Source: Chloroflexi bacterium bin125
GTDB lineage: Bacteria; Chloroflexota; Dehalococcoidia; Bin125
NCBI GenBank assembly: GCA_002239025.1
Contig: MPNM01000006.1
Coordinates: 1-64,000, forward strand
Direction: 5' to 3'
DNA: 64,000 bases
Positions 50,771 to 60,059 of the stretch are shown piece by piece. Under the pieces are notes generated by a model, which made no database searches, was not told where the DNA came from, and saw only the letters and a program-made list of their open reading frames with translations. The stretch's first letter is position 1; each line of letters opens with the position of its first letter. A program made the position numbers and the translations under genes.

Positions 50771-51226
50771 GTGACGACCGAACCCCGACAACTCGCGGCA
50801 GACTGCCGAGTGGCGCTTGAGGCGGCTCAAACTCGCGAAGAGATCGTCGCCGTCGTATGCCAGTTGGGCCTCGATCAGATTGCAGCGCGAATCAACTTCT
50901 TGATCGATCTCCCTTTGGAAGAAGCTGATGAGGCGACGATGGACATTGAGTCGCTTCGCTCGGCGATCAAGTTCTTGTTGTGTGACCCGGGCATGCCCCA
51001 TCCTGGGATCGGGGTTGGTCCGGATGGAAACGTTGGATTTGACTGGTGCTTGCAGCCAACTGGACTTATCGCACTCTCCTTCCAGTCCACTGATTTGGTC
51101 AACTACGCCGCTATCGTTCCGGCAAGGGCTGACCAGGAAGACCACCACCGCTTCAGTGGAAGCGCAGGTATCGAGGACACGTTCGAAAGGATCGCTCCTG
51201 TTCTGTCGCAGGCAGTCGTGGGGTGA
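50771..51226 (+). CDS. Unknown protein, first of a coupled pair
   Basis: This 151-residue acidic protein has no recognised domain. The GTG at 50771 is chosen because AGGGAG lies about 7 bases upstream; an earlier GTG adds ten residues. A Gly-Ile-Gly-Val-Gly-Pro segment ('PHPGIGVGPDGNVGFDW') is followed by a Trp, which may form a core strand. It overlaps the next gene by four bases (GTGA). Confidence 0.6.
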   Translation: MTTEPRQLAADCRVALEAAQTREEIVAVVCQLGLDQIAARINFLIDLPLEEADEATMDIESLRSAIKFLLCDPGMPHPGIGVGPDGNVGFDWCLQPTGLIALSFQSTDLVNYAAIVPARADQEDHHRFSGSAGIEDTFERIAPVLSQAVVG

Positions 51227-51648
51227 CTGGTGATCCGCTTCCCGATGAAGATCACGTGAGCAGGTATTGTCGGCCAAGCGTGGTTGAGGACGGACGGGTG
51301 AAGCCGGACGCCTTCCGTTTGCGACCAGGTGAGGACCATCTTTCGCTTCATTGGTTAGAGTTTTTCGCCGCTACCGCGCAGGCAGACGCAGTGGCTCAGG
51401 TGCGTGAGAGCATGACGGAGTCAGGATTTGCACTGCGCCAAAACGGGCGCTTCGCAGTGCTACGAGTGGGTGAAGCCAAAGCCGTCGCCAAGAACATGCT
51501 TGGTTTGGACCTGAGATTCGAGCACATGCCGCTCGACAATGATCCGGCTCACTCCGGTATGTTTTTGTCGCAGGTCAAGGAACTAGCTATTGCCACCGAG
51601 CTTGCATTTCTTGTCACCAACGACAACACTTACCCGGCAATCGGCTAG
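51223..51648 (+). CDS. Unknown protein, second of a coupled pair
   Basis: This 141-residue protein opens 'DEDHVSRYCRPSVVEDGRVK', then 'FRLRPGEDHLSLHWLEFF', a distinctive His/Cys/Trp-containing start with no family name known to me. The C-terminal 'LAFLVTNDNTYPAIG' is hydrophobic. Start GTG overlaps the upstream stop by four bases, so both proteins are likely made together and may form a complex. Confidence 0.6.
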   Translation: MTGDPLPDEDHVSRYCRPSVVEDGRVKPDAFRLRPGEDHLSLHWLEFFAATAQADAVAQVRESMTESGFALRQNGRFAVLRVGEAKAVAKNMLGLDLRFEHMPLDNDPAHSGMFLSQVKELAIATELAFLVTNDNTYPAIG

Positions 51649-51680
51649 CCGTTCCAAAGGAGCGAACTGGGTTCTCTCGC

Positions 51681-51896
51681 TCAGGACTTGGCGCGTCGTT
51701 TGAGCAGCCGCTGCGTGATTGGTACCAGCACGAGCACTGCGACCGCGCCGACGATGATCCCGACGACGACATCCACGACCACGCTCAAGATCACCATCAG
51801 CAATATGCCCAACAGCGGGGCGAGGAATCCAGCCAGAGTCGCGATTTGACCCTGCTGTTTCGGACTGAGAGGCGGGTCGAGCGGGTCGTCGCTCAT
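51681..51896 (-). CDS. Small membrane protein, unknown
   Basis: This 71-residue protein has a Pro-rich start and two helices in '[20 protein letters not shown]' and '[16 protein letters not shown]', ending in a positive 'RLLKRRAKS' tail. It lies 9 bases after sucD on the same strand and may be co-transcribed. No family is recognised. Confidence 0.5.
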   Translation of the reverse strand: MSDDPLDPPLSPKQQGQIATLAGFLAPLLGILLMVILSVVVDVVVGIIVGAVAVLVLVPITQRLLKRRAKS

Positions 51897-51905
51897 CGAG
51901 CTTAC

Positions 51906-52826
51906 CTACTCTGCCGCGCCCGGCGATTGGTATTTGCCAGCCTCTTCGAGGACACGGCGCATCGTCGAGCCGATCTCTGCCGGGCTGCGTGAGATCACCG
52001 CACCGGCCGCTTCGAGGGCAGCCAACTTGGCCTCGGCTGTGCCTGCTTCACCCTCGATAATCGCGCCGGCGTGTCCCATGCGCCGTCCTGGAGGCGCCGT
52101 CGCCCCGGCGATGAAGGCGACGACCGGCTTGGTCATGCTGCGCTTGATGTAGGCGGCGGCTGCCTGTTCGGCCAGTCCACCGATTTCGCCAATCAGGACG
52201 ACGGCATCGGTGTCGGGGTCGTTCTGGAAGCGGCGCAGAATGGCCTGCTGTTGCTCGCCAATGATCGGGTCGCCGCCGACGCCGACGCAGGTCGATTGGC
52301 CGATGCCTGCCCGGGTCAACTGGTCGACCGCTTCGTAGACCAGCGTTCCGGAGCGTGAGACCACGCCAACGTTGCCGGCCATGAAGACATCCGGCGGGTG
52401 GATCCCGACGCGGCAATTCGAAGCCGGCTGGATGATCCCCGGGCAGTTGGGCCCGATCAGCTTGCTCTTGGAGTCGGCCAGTGCAGTGCGCACGCGAATC
52501 ATGTCGTGGACCGGCACGCCTTCGGTAATACAGACGATCAACGGCACCTCGGCGGCGATGTTCTCGAGGATCGCGTCGGCGGCGCCGGGCGCGGGCACGT
52601 AGATGATTGAGCAGTTGGCCTGTGTCTTTTCGACTGCCTCGGTGACCGTCGCGTAGACCGGGAACGTGTGATTGCCGTAGGCAAAGGTCTCGCCGCCGCG
52701 GAAGCCTGGGTGGACGCCCGCGACCACCTTGGTGCCGTAGTCGAGCGAGCGCCGGATCTGGTTCTGACCCTCGTTGCCCAGGCCCTGGATCAGCAGTCGA
52801 GTGCGATTGTTGAGAAGAATGCTCAT
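51906..52826 (-). CDS. sucD: Succinate-CoA ligase, ADP/GDP-forming, alpha subunit
   Basis: The alpha subunit binds CoA and carries the phosphorylated His. The 306-residue protein has '[20 protein letters not shown]', '[20 protein letters not shown]', '[19 protein letters not shown]', 'GVGGDPIIG' and '[19 protein letters not shown]' with the catalytic His. The ATG at 52826 is chosen over a 55-residue Arg/Gln-rich extension. It follows sucC by 58 bases. Confidence 0.93.
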   Translation of the reverse strand: MSILLNNRTRLLIQGLGNEGQNQIRRSLDYGTKVVAGVHPGFRGGETFAYGNHTFPVYATVTEAVEKTQANCSIIYVPAPGAADAILENIAAEVPLIVCITEGVPVHDMIRVRTALADSKSKLIGPNCPGIIQPASNCRVGIHPPDVFMAGNVGVVSRSGTLVYEAVDQLTRAGIGQSTCVGVGGDPIIGEQQQAILRRFQNDPDTDAVVLIGEIGGLAEQAAAAYIKRSMTKPVVAFIAGATAPPGRRMGHAGAIIEGEAGTAEAKLAALEAAGAVISRSPAEIGSTMRRVLEEAGKYQSPGAAE

Positions 52827-52884
52827 GCGCCGGTTCCTCGTTCGGGAGTGTTCGGTCTGGCTCGGATTTGTTCGATGCTGTTGG

Positions 52885-54174
52885 CTAGTTGGTCGCGCGT
52901 GTTCGGCGTTTTCCCGACTTGGCCGCTTCGACTGCCAGTTCTGCGGCGTCGCCGAGTTCGTCTGCCGTCTGAATGTCGATGCCAGAGTCATGCAGTACGC
53001 GACGACCCTCCTCGACGTTCGATCCGTTCAACCGGACCACCAGCGGTTGCTTGATGTTGAGTTCTTTGACTGCATCAACGACGCCCTCGGCGACAATGTC
53101 GACGCGCGCCAGCCCGCCAAAGATGTTGATGAAAATTGTCTTCACATCAGGATCGTTGACGATGATCCGCAGCGCCTCAATCACGCGGTCCTTGCGGTTG
53201 ACGGTGCCGATGTCGAGGAAGTTGGCCGGCTCACCGCCGTGCAGCATCAGGGTGTCCATCGTGGCCATGGCCAGTCCGGCGCCGTTGACGACGCAGCCGA
53301 TGTTGCCGTCGAGTTTGATGTACGAACCAATGTTGGCCTCTTCAGCCTCGATCTCAGTCGCATTCTCCTGTGAGCGGTCGCGCCACTCTTCGTAGCCGCC
53401 GTGTCGGAACGATGCGTTGTCGTCGAGCCCGACCTTGCCGTCGATGGCGACGACCGTGCCTTCGGTCGTGAGTACAAACGGGTTGACCTCGACCAGCGAG
53501 GCGTCCATCTCAGAGAAGACTCGGTAGAGATTGGCGAACATGTCGCCGGCAGGCCGGATCGCCGATGAGGGCAAACCCAACTGGCTGGCAAGCGAACGTC
53601 CCCGGAATGCGGGAAAGCCCTCGACCGGATCGACAGGCACTCGCAGCACGGCTCGCGGATTGGTCTTGTTGACCTCTTCAATCGACTGACCGCCCTCGGC
53701 CGAGGCGACGATCAGCGGCTGTCCGTTGGCTCCGTCAACCTGGATTGAGAAGTAGTACTCCTTGGCGATCGAAGTCTGCTGCTCGATCAGTGCCGCCGAG
53801 ATTGGCGCACCGTCGGGACCTGTCTGGATACTGACCAGACGGCTGTCGGTGTCCATCATCGGACGGAACTCTTTGAGCGCTTCTTCGACGCCGCTGGCCA
53901 GCCGGACGCCGCCACGGCGACGACCGGAGATCTGGCCTTCGCTGCGCTCCGGTTCGCGGGTCAGGTCGTTGTACATGCGGCTGGCGCGGTCTCGCTTGAC
54001 GACGCGCCCCTTGCCGCGCCCACCGGCATGGACCTGCGCTTTGATCACCACATCGGGACCGTGTTCCTGCACCAGCGCCCGAGCTTCACGCTCGGTGGTA
54101 GCCGCGCCGCCGCCGGGGACGGGGACGCCGTGCGCCTTGAACAGTTGCTTCGCCTGATACTCGTGGATGTTCAT
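52885..54174 (-). CDS. sucC: Succinate-CoA ligase beta subunit with an in-frame insertion
   Basis: The beta subunit of the TCA-cycle enzyme binds ATP/ADP and succinate. '[19 protein letters not shown]', '[14 protein letters not shown]', '[20 protein letters not shown]', '[12 protein letters not shown]'-like '[16 protein letters not shown]' and '[10 protein letters not shown]' identify it. Length is 429, about 35 more than typical, because residues ~56-87 are inserted in the glycine-rich ATP-grasp loop (normally GGRGKxGGV). The insert contains '[15 protein letters not shown]' and is encoded by a palindrome. The reading frame is otherwise intact. Confidence 0.92.
   Translation of the reverse strand: MNIHEYQAKQLFKAHGVPVPGGGAATTEREARALVQEHGPDVVIKAQVHAGGRGKGRVVKRDRASRMYNDLTREPERSEGQISGRRRGGVRLASGVEEALKEFRPMMDTDSRLVSIQTGPDGAPISAALIEQQTSIAKEYYFSIQVDGANGQPLIVASAEGGQSIEEVNKTNPRAVLRVPVDPVEGFPAFRGRSLASQLGLPSSAIRPAGDMFANLYRVFSEMDASLVEVNPFVLTTEGTVVAIDGKVGLDDNASFRHGGYEEWRDRSQENATEIEAEEANIGSYIKLDGNIGCVVNGAGLAMATMDTLMLHGGEPANFLDIGTVNRKDRVIEALRIIVNDPDVKTIFINIFGGLARVDIVAEGVVDAVKELNIKQPLVVRLNGSNVEEGRRVLHDSGIDIQTADELGDAAELAVEAAKSGKRRTRATN
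53914..54009. repeat. Palindromic repeat inserted in sucC
   Basis: This 96-base stretch codes for the extra residues in SucC. It holds an imperfect hairpin of GATCTGGCC against GGTCAGGTC around a CTTCGCTGCGCTCC core. Its length is a multiple of three, so the frame survives. Confidence 0.65.
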
Positions 54175-54263
54175 TGTCGCCAGCCAGATGTGCGCAGTCG
54201 GGAGGAATTATCAGTACCGTCGATACCGAACATAGCCGCGCATTGGTACTTGGGCAATTGCGT

Positions 54264-55901
54264 ATGACACTCAGCCGCCGAGACTTCATCCGCCGCTCTG
54301 GAATGGCGGGTGGCGGTGCGCTCGCCCTGGCGCTCATCGGCTGCGGCGAGGATGACAGTCGCCAACCAGCGCCGAGCCAAGATGCGGCAGCAGAGGTAAG
54401 TCAACAAGTACAGCCAGCAGTTGAAGAGCAGCAAGTCCAGGGGCAACCTCAATCACAGGCTCAGCCACAACCAGAGCCTCAAATCCAGCAGACCGCTGCC
54501 GACCCGGTTGAGCAGCAATCTGAACAAACCACGTCGCCGCCGGCTCCGCCGTCCCAACCACAGCAGGCTCAGCAGAGCCGGACTGCGCAGCAACAGGCGC
54601 AGGACCAACCACAGGCCGCCCAGCCCGAGCCGCCAGCCGAGCGTCGGGTGCTGGTTCCGGACGTCGTCGCAGTGGGGTCTGAACTCGAAGATCCTGACTT
54701 CGCTCCGGTCGATGGCGCTCGCGCGGATTTCGGCGAGATCGAGGGGGCCGGCTATCGGATCGAGCTACCGGAGCAGTGGAACGGCGAACTGGTCCTCTGG
54801 GCGCACGGATTTCGCGGGCTCAACGACGACGGCACCGGCTTCAGTCGACGCCTGACATTCGACGAGATACCAGCACGCGACGTGATCATCGGGCAGGGAT
54901 ACGGCTGGGCAACATCGACCTATCGAGTCAATGGCTACGTACCCGGAGTCGGCGTCGACGACCTGCTTCGCGTCAAAGACCGCGTGGCCGAGGTCGCCCG
55001 TCCGTCTCGACGGACCTACATCGCCGGCGGATCAATGGGCGGCGCAACTGCACAGCTCATGGCGCAGGAGTTTCCTGAGGAAGTCACCGCTGCCCTGGCG
55101 CTCTGTCCCGCGATGGGCAACGTCTGGGTGGTCGACTACACGGTCGCCTGGCACGCTCTGGCCCACTGGCTGATCGGCGAGGTACCCGATCAGATGGACC
55201 CCGCCGGAATGATTGCCTGGGCTCGGGCATTGGGAGAAGCCGACGAGCATGGGTTGCGGTTGACGCCAACGGGCGAGCAGTTTGCCGCCTTGATCAAGGA
55301 CTTCACCGGCGGCGATCGTTGGGGCTTCCACGAGGGCTTGCGACAGCAGTGGAACATCGCTTTTGGTCTGGGCGTGACCTTCTGGCCAAGCATCGCTGTT
55401 AGTGATGCCTTGTCCAGCGGCTCGGTCGTCTCGGTTTCGGACGATCTGCCGCCGGCCGATACCAGGGAGCACATCTACAGGGCCGATCCTGCCGCCGGCA
55501 TCGACTTGCAGCGCCTCAATGAAGAGGTGATCCGCGTCACTTCCGATCCTGACCGGCGTCACGACCCAGGAGTCGGTATTCCCACCGGAAATCTCCAGGT
55601 CCCGATGCTCGCAATGAAGACCACCGGCGACCTGTTTACGCCGATTCATCTCGATCGCGACTACCAACGCATGTTGCAGGAATCAGGCTGGAATCAGAAC
55701 CTGGTCATCCAGACCGTGCGTCGAGCCGGCCACTGCACTTTCTCCGAGCGCGAAGCCCTGGCTGCGTTCACCAGGATTATCACCTGGCTCTCACTGGGCT
55801 TCACACCGGCCGGCGATGATTTGCAAGGAGACCTGTCGATGATCGGAACGAAGTTCACCGACCCATTCGACGAGGATGACCCGCTGCGGCCGCAGGCTTG
55901 A
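54264..55901 (+). CDS. Tat-exported lipoprotein with alpha/beta hydrolase domain
   Basis: The ATG at 54264 gives 'MTLSRRDFIRRSGMAGGGAL' with a twin-Arg motif and a lipobox in 'LALIGCG' (Cys at about residue 27). Residues ~33-125 are a Gln/Pro/Ala-rich low-complexity linker. The catalytic domain starts near 150: 'LVLWAHGFRGLND', 'YIAGGSMGGATAQLMAQEF' with the nucleophile Ser, and late 'RAGHCTFSEREALAAF' with the His. It looks like a secreted prolyl-oligopeptidase/tannase-like esterase of 545 residues. Its start was chosen over earlier frames lacking a signal. Confidence 0.85.
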   Translation: MTLSRRDFIRRSGMAGGGALALALIGCGEDDSRQPAPSQDAAAEVSQQVQPAVEEQQVQGQPQSQAQPQPEPQIQQTAADPVEQQSEQTTSPPAPPSQPQQAQQSRTAQQQAQDQPQAAQPEPPAERRVLVPDVVAVGSELEDPDFAPVDGARADFGEIEGAGYRIELPEQWNGELVLWAHGFRGLNDDGTGFSRRLTFDEIPARDVIIGQGYGWATSTYRVNGYVPGVGVDDLLRVKDRVAEVARPSRRTYIAGGSMGGATAQLMAQEFPEEVTAALALCPAMGNVWVVDYTVAWHALAHWLIGEVPDQMDPAGMIAWARALGEADEHGLRLTPTGEQFAALIKDFTGGDRWGFHEGLRQQWNIAFGLGVTFWPSIAVSDALSSGSVVSVSDDLPPADTREHIYRADPAAGIDLQRLNEEVIRVTSDPDRRHDPGVGIPTGNLQVPMLAMKTTGDLFTPIHLDRDYQRMLQESGWNQNLVIQTVRRAGHCTFSEREALAAFTRIITWLSLGFTPAGDDLQGDLSMIGTKFTDPFDEDDPLRPQA

Positions 55902-55956
55902 CAGGCAACACAGACGAGGGTTCAACGCAGTGCCAAACGCAGGCGCATTCTCTTTG

Positions 55957-56053
55957 CTCCCCCTTGCAGAGAGTGATGCATAACTCCCCTTCTCCCCCCG
56001 CAAGGGGGGGAGAGGGGAATCGGAGGATATGCATCAATCTCTGCAAGGGGGAG
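55957..56053. repeat. Palindromic element, family A, internally deleted copy
   Basis: Perfect 16-base inverted ends CTCCCCCTTGCAGAGA and TCTCTGCAAGGGGGAG, with inner TGATGCAT/ATGCATCA and a CTCCCC...GGGGAG stem. The core found in the 8.3 and 43.3 kb copies is missing. Confidence 0.75.
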
Positions 56054-56090
56054 GGTGGGAAGCAGGGAGCGGGCTCGCTCGACAAAGTGG

Positions 56091-57326
56091 CTACCGAGCC
56101 CGTGCAAACCCGGCCGGAATCATCCCGATCACCAGGCCTGACACTCGGCGATCATCGCTTTCTCGCATCCGGCCAACGATCTGGCGCAGCACTGTTCCCA
56201 GCAGGGTCTGGTTGAAGAGCCAGTCGTTGAGGTCGGCGTCGGTGGGATAGCTGGCGCCTGGCTGCGCGGTTGCCGCTTCGTGGTAGAACGCTCGCAGATC
56301 GTCGGAGGCGAACTTCAGCCGCAGCGGCATCGGGTGCTTCCAGTCGATCTCACCGTCCGACGGCTCCGTGCCGGTGGCGAAGTCGGCCAGCAACCTGGCC
56401 AGCCCTTCGATCTGTTCGACCGTAGCGCCGCTGATGCCAATGGTGGTTCGTCCACGGCGCTTGACCTGCTCCGCATGCCACGGAGCGAGCTGTCGAATCT
56501 CTTCGACGAGCTGGTCTCGCAGCGCTTCCGACTCATTGGCAGGCTCAGGCGGAGCCAAGGCAACAGCGCAGGCCCAGGGATCGTCGTCTGAGGTCGGAGC
56601 ATCGTGCGGGTAGTCGGCGATGGTCGGCTCGGTCGCTGTCTCCAACAAATCGAGGGCGGACTTGAGCACATCGCGCTGGAAGTCGGGTTGGTCGGGCGAG
56701 CCGAGCGGTCGACCCAGCGGGAACGGTACCCACAGGGAGCGAGGCGGCTTCATCCCTTCTGGATGCGCCCGAATCAGCGAGACGCCGGTCGTGGCGACGC
56801 GGCCTTCGCTGCCGCGTTCGATGTAATGGCTGAGCGCACACACGGAGCGCGTGCAAAACGGTCAAACAGGCGTGAGGAATGCAGCCGTGACGCCATCTTC
56901 GGCGAGCAGACGGCCAATCTCTTCGCCGGTCTTCTCCAGTCGGGTCGGCTCGGGTTGGGCGCCCATGAAGGAGTAGTGATATCGGCTGATGCCGCCAATC
57001 ACACCCTGCTCGGCCAGCTCGCGCAGCCGCTCGAGCGGGAAGACGGTGTTGATGTCCTGTTGGAACCCGGAGCGGTCGAAGTTGACCGACATGTGCGACA
57101 TGCGCAAGTCGTCGAAGTCGATGTCGCCAGGGATCAGGCGGTACTCGACCGAGCCAGGATTGAACGTGCGGTCGTCGTGCGCGTGCAGACCGGCGGTCGT
57201 GACGATCGCGACAGTCGATTCAGCCAATGGCTTGGGAGTAATCCACGGCTGAGGCTCAATCTCCGGCAGCGGCAGACTGAGCAGATTCTTGGCCATGTCG
57301 GGATGCATGTCTTCGGTTCGGACCAT
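56091..57326 (-). CDS. GrdB-like selenoprotein (glycine/sarcosine/betaine reductase selenoprotein B family), Sec at an in-frame TGA
   Basis: Two adjacent open frames are in the same phase, split only by TGA at 56862-56864. Read as one protein of 411 residues, with Sec155, the joint is 'FLTPV-U-PFCTR', matching the U-x-x-C-T-R active site of GrdB-type proteins. Before it are 'ESTVAIVTTAGLHAHDDRTF' and 'DLRMSHMSVNFDRSGFQQDI' (GrdB-like), after it 'PPRSLWVPFPLGRPLGSPDQ' and a C-terminal helical part. Clostridial relatives reduce glycine, sarcosine or betaine; this aerobic branch has no known role. ATG 57326 has GGAG upstream. Sec genes are not in the window. Confidence 0.8.
56835..56855 (-). promoter_or_regulatory. 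Candidate bacterial SECIS hairpin after the Sec codon
   Basis: Starting 7 bases after TGA, GCACGC can pair with GUGUGC around a G-first 7-base loop in the mRNA. Spacing to the loop is about 13 bases, slightly shorter than usual for bacterial SECIS, so this is tentative. Confidence 0.35.
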
Positions 57327-57420
57327 GATGAGGCTCCAGTGAATGGACGAGTGACCAACTCTGACCATATCGGATGGCACGCTTCCGAAGCGCGCAAATG
57401 CATGACCCACATCGCTCCGG

Positions 57421-57541
57421 TCCCCTCTCCCTGCGGGAGAGGGTTAGGGTGAGGGCCCCGGTATAGTCCGTTGAATCGCGCCTGCATGCGAAGAGAACCA
57501 GGGAGCCCTCACCCCAGCCCTCTCCCAGAGGGAGAGGGGGT
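57421..57541. repeat. Inverted pair of family B repeats
   Basis: CCCCTCTCCCTGCGGGAGAG-type and CCTCTCCCAGAGGGAGAGG-type units, the first followed by TTAGGGTGAGGG and the second preceded by CCTCACCCCAG, flank a 45-base spacer. They occupy the 297-base gap between the selenoprotein gene and the next plus-strand gene. Confidence 0.7.
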
Positions 57542-57623
57542 TACTCGTTGCTCCAGCGCACTGAGGGATACTACGCAAGTCGCTGGTAGTCTGAGATCAC
57601 TCAACAAGTTCAGGAGTGGGGCG

Positions 57624-57965
57624 ATGCCCGAAGACAGCATTGAAATAAGCGTGCGCATGGCCGATCGCGGAGAGGTCGGCTATCGGATGGTGTCGGCGTC
57701 AATCAGCAGCCGCGAGGGTTCACTCGCCGGTGCACCAGTGGCATTCACAATCGAAGACGGCCCCGGCACGCTGGCCTCGGCAGGCGGCCGCGAGCGGACC
57801 GTCGACTCGGACGAGTGGGGCATTGCCGAGGTCAACTGGTACCCCGATCAGCACGCTCGCACCTCGCCCGAGGCTGAGATCGTTCAGACGGTCACGATCA
57901 AGGCGGTCTGCGAGGCCGCTGCCGAAGTCTCGCTCAACGTCGCCTCGCCACTCTGGAAGCACTAG
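57624..57965 (+). CDS. Ig-like beta-sandwich protein, unknown
   Basis: This 113-residue protein has AGGAG before an ATG. The pattern 'GAPVAFTIEDGPGTLASAGG' then 'DSDEWGIAEVNWYPD' and a strand-rich end resembles a bacterial Ig-like (Big_1) domain, but no signal peptide is present and no adhesin is adjacent, so its location is unclear. Confidence 0.6.
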   Translation: MPEDSIEISVRMADRGEVGYRMVSASISSREGSLAGAPVAFTIEDGPGTLASAGGRERTVDSDEWGIAEVNWYPDQHARTSPEAEIVQTVTIKAVCEAAAEVSLNVASPLWKH

Positions 57966-58012
57966 GCGCACGGACAACACGAACTTCGACAGCGTCTTCT
58001 ACCGTTGATCGC

Positions 58013-58774
58013 GTGATGCAACGCGAGCCCCAACGTCCCGAACCGGAACTGCCGGCCTGGATGGACAAGATCCCCCAGGCCGACCCGGTCGTGCTGCTCG
58101 GCATCGCACCGACCATCCTCTATATCCTGGTTGACCGGCTGATCGACACACGTCCGGCGATCGCGGTCTGCGTGATCTCCGCGATCGCCGTCTTCTTCTA
58201 CCAGCGACGCAAGCTGCCTCGCACCAGCGTCGTCTTCCTGCTCGGTGTGCTCGGCGCGATCCTGATGATCATCACCGGCGTGCTGGGACTGATCAATGAC
58301 AGCGACAAGACGTTTTGGACATTTGATCCAATCGAGGACTTCATCGTCGGCGGGATCTTCCTGGTCAGCGTGCTGGTCGGTCGTCCGATCGTGAGCTCAG
58401 TCGTTCGGGAGTTGTTCCCCAGCCTGCGCGAGCGTGTGCCCGCGCGTCACAGTGTCTGGACCCTGATCACGCTGGTCTGGGGTGTCAAGATCGTGGCCAC
58501 AGGCTTCTTCCGGCTCTGGTTTCTCGACGTGTTGGAGGGCGGTCTTGATGTCTGGATCCTGGGCACCTGGGACGTATCAGACTGGGCCTGGCTGCGCACC
58601 GTCACCGGCGGCGGCGTAAACATCGTGCTGTTCCTCTGGACGATCCAGCGACTCAAAGTGGCGGGAGATCGTTTGACGCTCGAGGCCGCTCGCGCGGAGC
58701 ACTCCCAGCTCGACGCGACCGATTCAGGCGACGCCGGCGAAGTGGTCGCGGATTCCGAGGTCACCGAACGCTGA
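58013..58774 (+). CDS. VC0807/DUF3159-like membrane protein
   Basis: This 253-residue protein has about six helices, including 'DPVVLLGIAPTILYILVDRL', 'PAIAVCVISAIAVFFYQRR', 'VVFLLGVLGAILMIITGVLG' and 'LITLVWGVKIVATGFFRLWF'. The layout, with a 'YQRR' turn and short polar loops, fits the VC0807/DUF3159 family of unknown function. Start GTG at 58013 or ATG three bases later. Its last 51 bases overlap the convergent Ldh gene. Confidence 0.7.
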   Translation: MMQREPQRPEPELPAWMDKIPQADPVVLLGIAPTILYILVDRLIDTRPAIAVCVISAIAVFFYQRRKLPRTSVVFLLGVLGAILMIITGVLGLINDSDKTFWTFDPIEDFIVGGIFLVSVLVGRPIVSSVVRELFPSLRERVPARHSVWTLITLVWGVKIVATGFFRLWFLDVLEGGLDVWILGTWDVSDWAWLRTVTGGGVNIVLFLWTIQRLKVAGDRLTLEAARAEHSQLDATDSGDAGEVVADSEVTER

Positions 58775-59809
58775 GCGGAACCACTCGATTACCTCGGGGT
58801 GATAAGGAATACCGCGCTCGGAACGATCAATCTCCTGCTCGTGCTCCTCGAAGCCAGCGTAGATCACGCGTTCCTCGCCCGGCGCCGTCGGCGTTTCCCG
58901 TAGCGATTTCAGATACTGGTCCATATTCGCCTTGAACTCGTCAACGTCGGTGAACGCTGAGATGTTGAAGACAGTGAAGTGGTGACCGACGCCATTGAAG
59001 CGATGCAACGCCGATCCGGCACCGGCCATGATCCCGCTGAGGATGTCAATCGACATCGCCAGCGAGTAGCCCTTGTGCGAACCAATCTCGCGCGTACCGC
59101 CCAACGGCAGCATCAGGAACTCATCAGGCGTCGGCCCCGACTCCATCATCGGCGTGCCGTCGGCCGTCGCGACCCAACCGGGCAGCAGGTCCTCGCCCAG
59201 TCGCTGCGCGAGCCGGACCTTGTTGCCCGCCACCGACGACATCGAGGCGTCGAAAATGAATGGCGGCTCCTCGTTAGTCGGTGCGGCGATGCTGAGCGGG
59301 TTGAGTCCAACCATCGCCTGCGCGCCATGCGTCGGGGCGACGAGCAGCCCGCCGACCGTCATCGAGAGCCCGATCATGTCGTGTTCGAGCGCCATCTGCG
59401 CGTGATAAGCGGCAGCGCCGAAGTGTCGGCCGTTGTTGCAGACGACCGTGGCGACACCACAGTTGCGCGCCTTCTCAATCGCCAGTTCCATCGCCTGCGG
59501 TCCCACCGTGAGACCCAGACCGCGGTCGCAGTCGATCGTCGCCGCAGCCGGTGCGTCGCGCTCCAATGTCCAGTTCGGCGTCGGATTGATGTCGCCTGAG
59601 TTCACGCCGGCCACATAGGCGCGCAGCATGTTGGAGACGCCGTGCGAGTCGATCCCGCGCAGGTCGGCGTAGAGCAACGTGTCGGTGCTGCGTGCTGCGT
59701 CGTCCTCGGGCATGCCCAGTTTGAGGAAGATCTCGTGCACGGCGCCGCGCATCACGTCGCCGGGGATGCGGACGGCAATCTCTTCAGGGACGGCAAACTG
59801 CTTCAGCAT
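58724..59809 (-). CDS. Ldh/YbiC-family malate/lactate-type dehydrogenase
   Basis: This 361-residue protein belongs to the NAD(P)-dependent malate/L-lactate/ureidoglycolate dehydrogenase family: 'TLLYADLRGIDSHGVSNMLR' with the catalytic His, 'GLTVGPQAMELAIEKA', 'NGRHFGAAAYHAQMAL', 'VGLNPLSIAAPTNEEPPFIFD' pattern and 'GSHKGYSLAMSIDILSGIM'. The substrate, a 2-hydroxy or 2-oxo acid, is not defined. It converges on the membrane gene with a 51-base overlap. Confidence 0.92.
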   Translation of the reverse strand: MLKQFAVPEEIAVRIPGDVMRGAVHEIFLKLGMPEDDAARSTDTLLYADLRGIDSHGVSNMLRAYVAGVNSGDINPTPNWTLERDAPAAATIDCDRGLGLTVGPQAMELAIEKARNCGVATVVCNNGRHFGAAAYHAQMALEHDMIGLSMTVGGLLVAPTHGAQAMVGLNPLSIAAPTNEEPPFIFDASMSSVAGNKVRLAQRLGEDLLPGWVATADGTPMMESGPTPDEFLMLPLGGTREIGSHKGYSLAMSIDILSGIMAGAGSALHRFNGVGHHFTVFNISAFTDVDEFKANMDQYLKSLRETPTAPGEERVIYAGFEEHEQEIDRSERGIPYHPEVIEWFRSAFGDLGIRDHFAGVA

Positions 59810-60059
59810 GAGGCGCTCCAGGACTGCTTCCCGCAGGTCGAGAGGGTCCGCTGCGGGTCGGATCTGATGATTTGTCGTGCAGGGTACCGCCAGTCTGATT
59901 CGTGCTTGTCAGGCCGTATGTAGCAACCTTGCGGTTTATCGTGCGTTGACAATCCGGACACGCCACAGCGCATCGTTCTGCATAACGTCGGCAATGGAGA
60001 CAACGGATGGGCGGCACAAGGCAGCCCGCCGCACTCCAGGCAGTTCAGTGGAGACAGCA

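Noticed and set aside
54300-54650. Gln/Pro-rich stretch in the Tat lipoprotein as a frameshift
   Set aside because: The frame continues cleanly from signal to catalytic domain; such linkers are normal after lipoprotein signals.
56862-56864. TGA as a nonsense mutation making a pseudogene
   Set aside because: The codon falls exactly at the family's Sec/Cys active-site position with U-x-x-C-T-R context, and the rest is intact.
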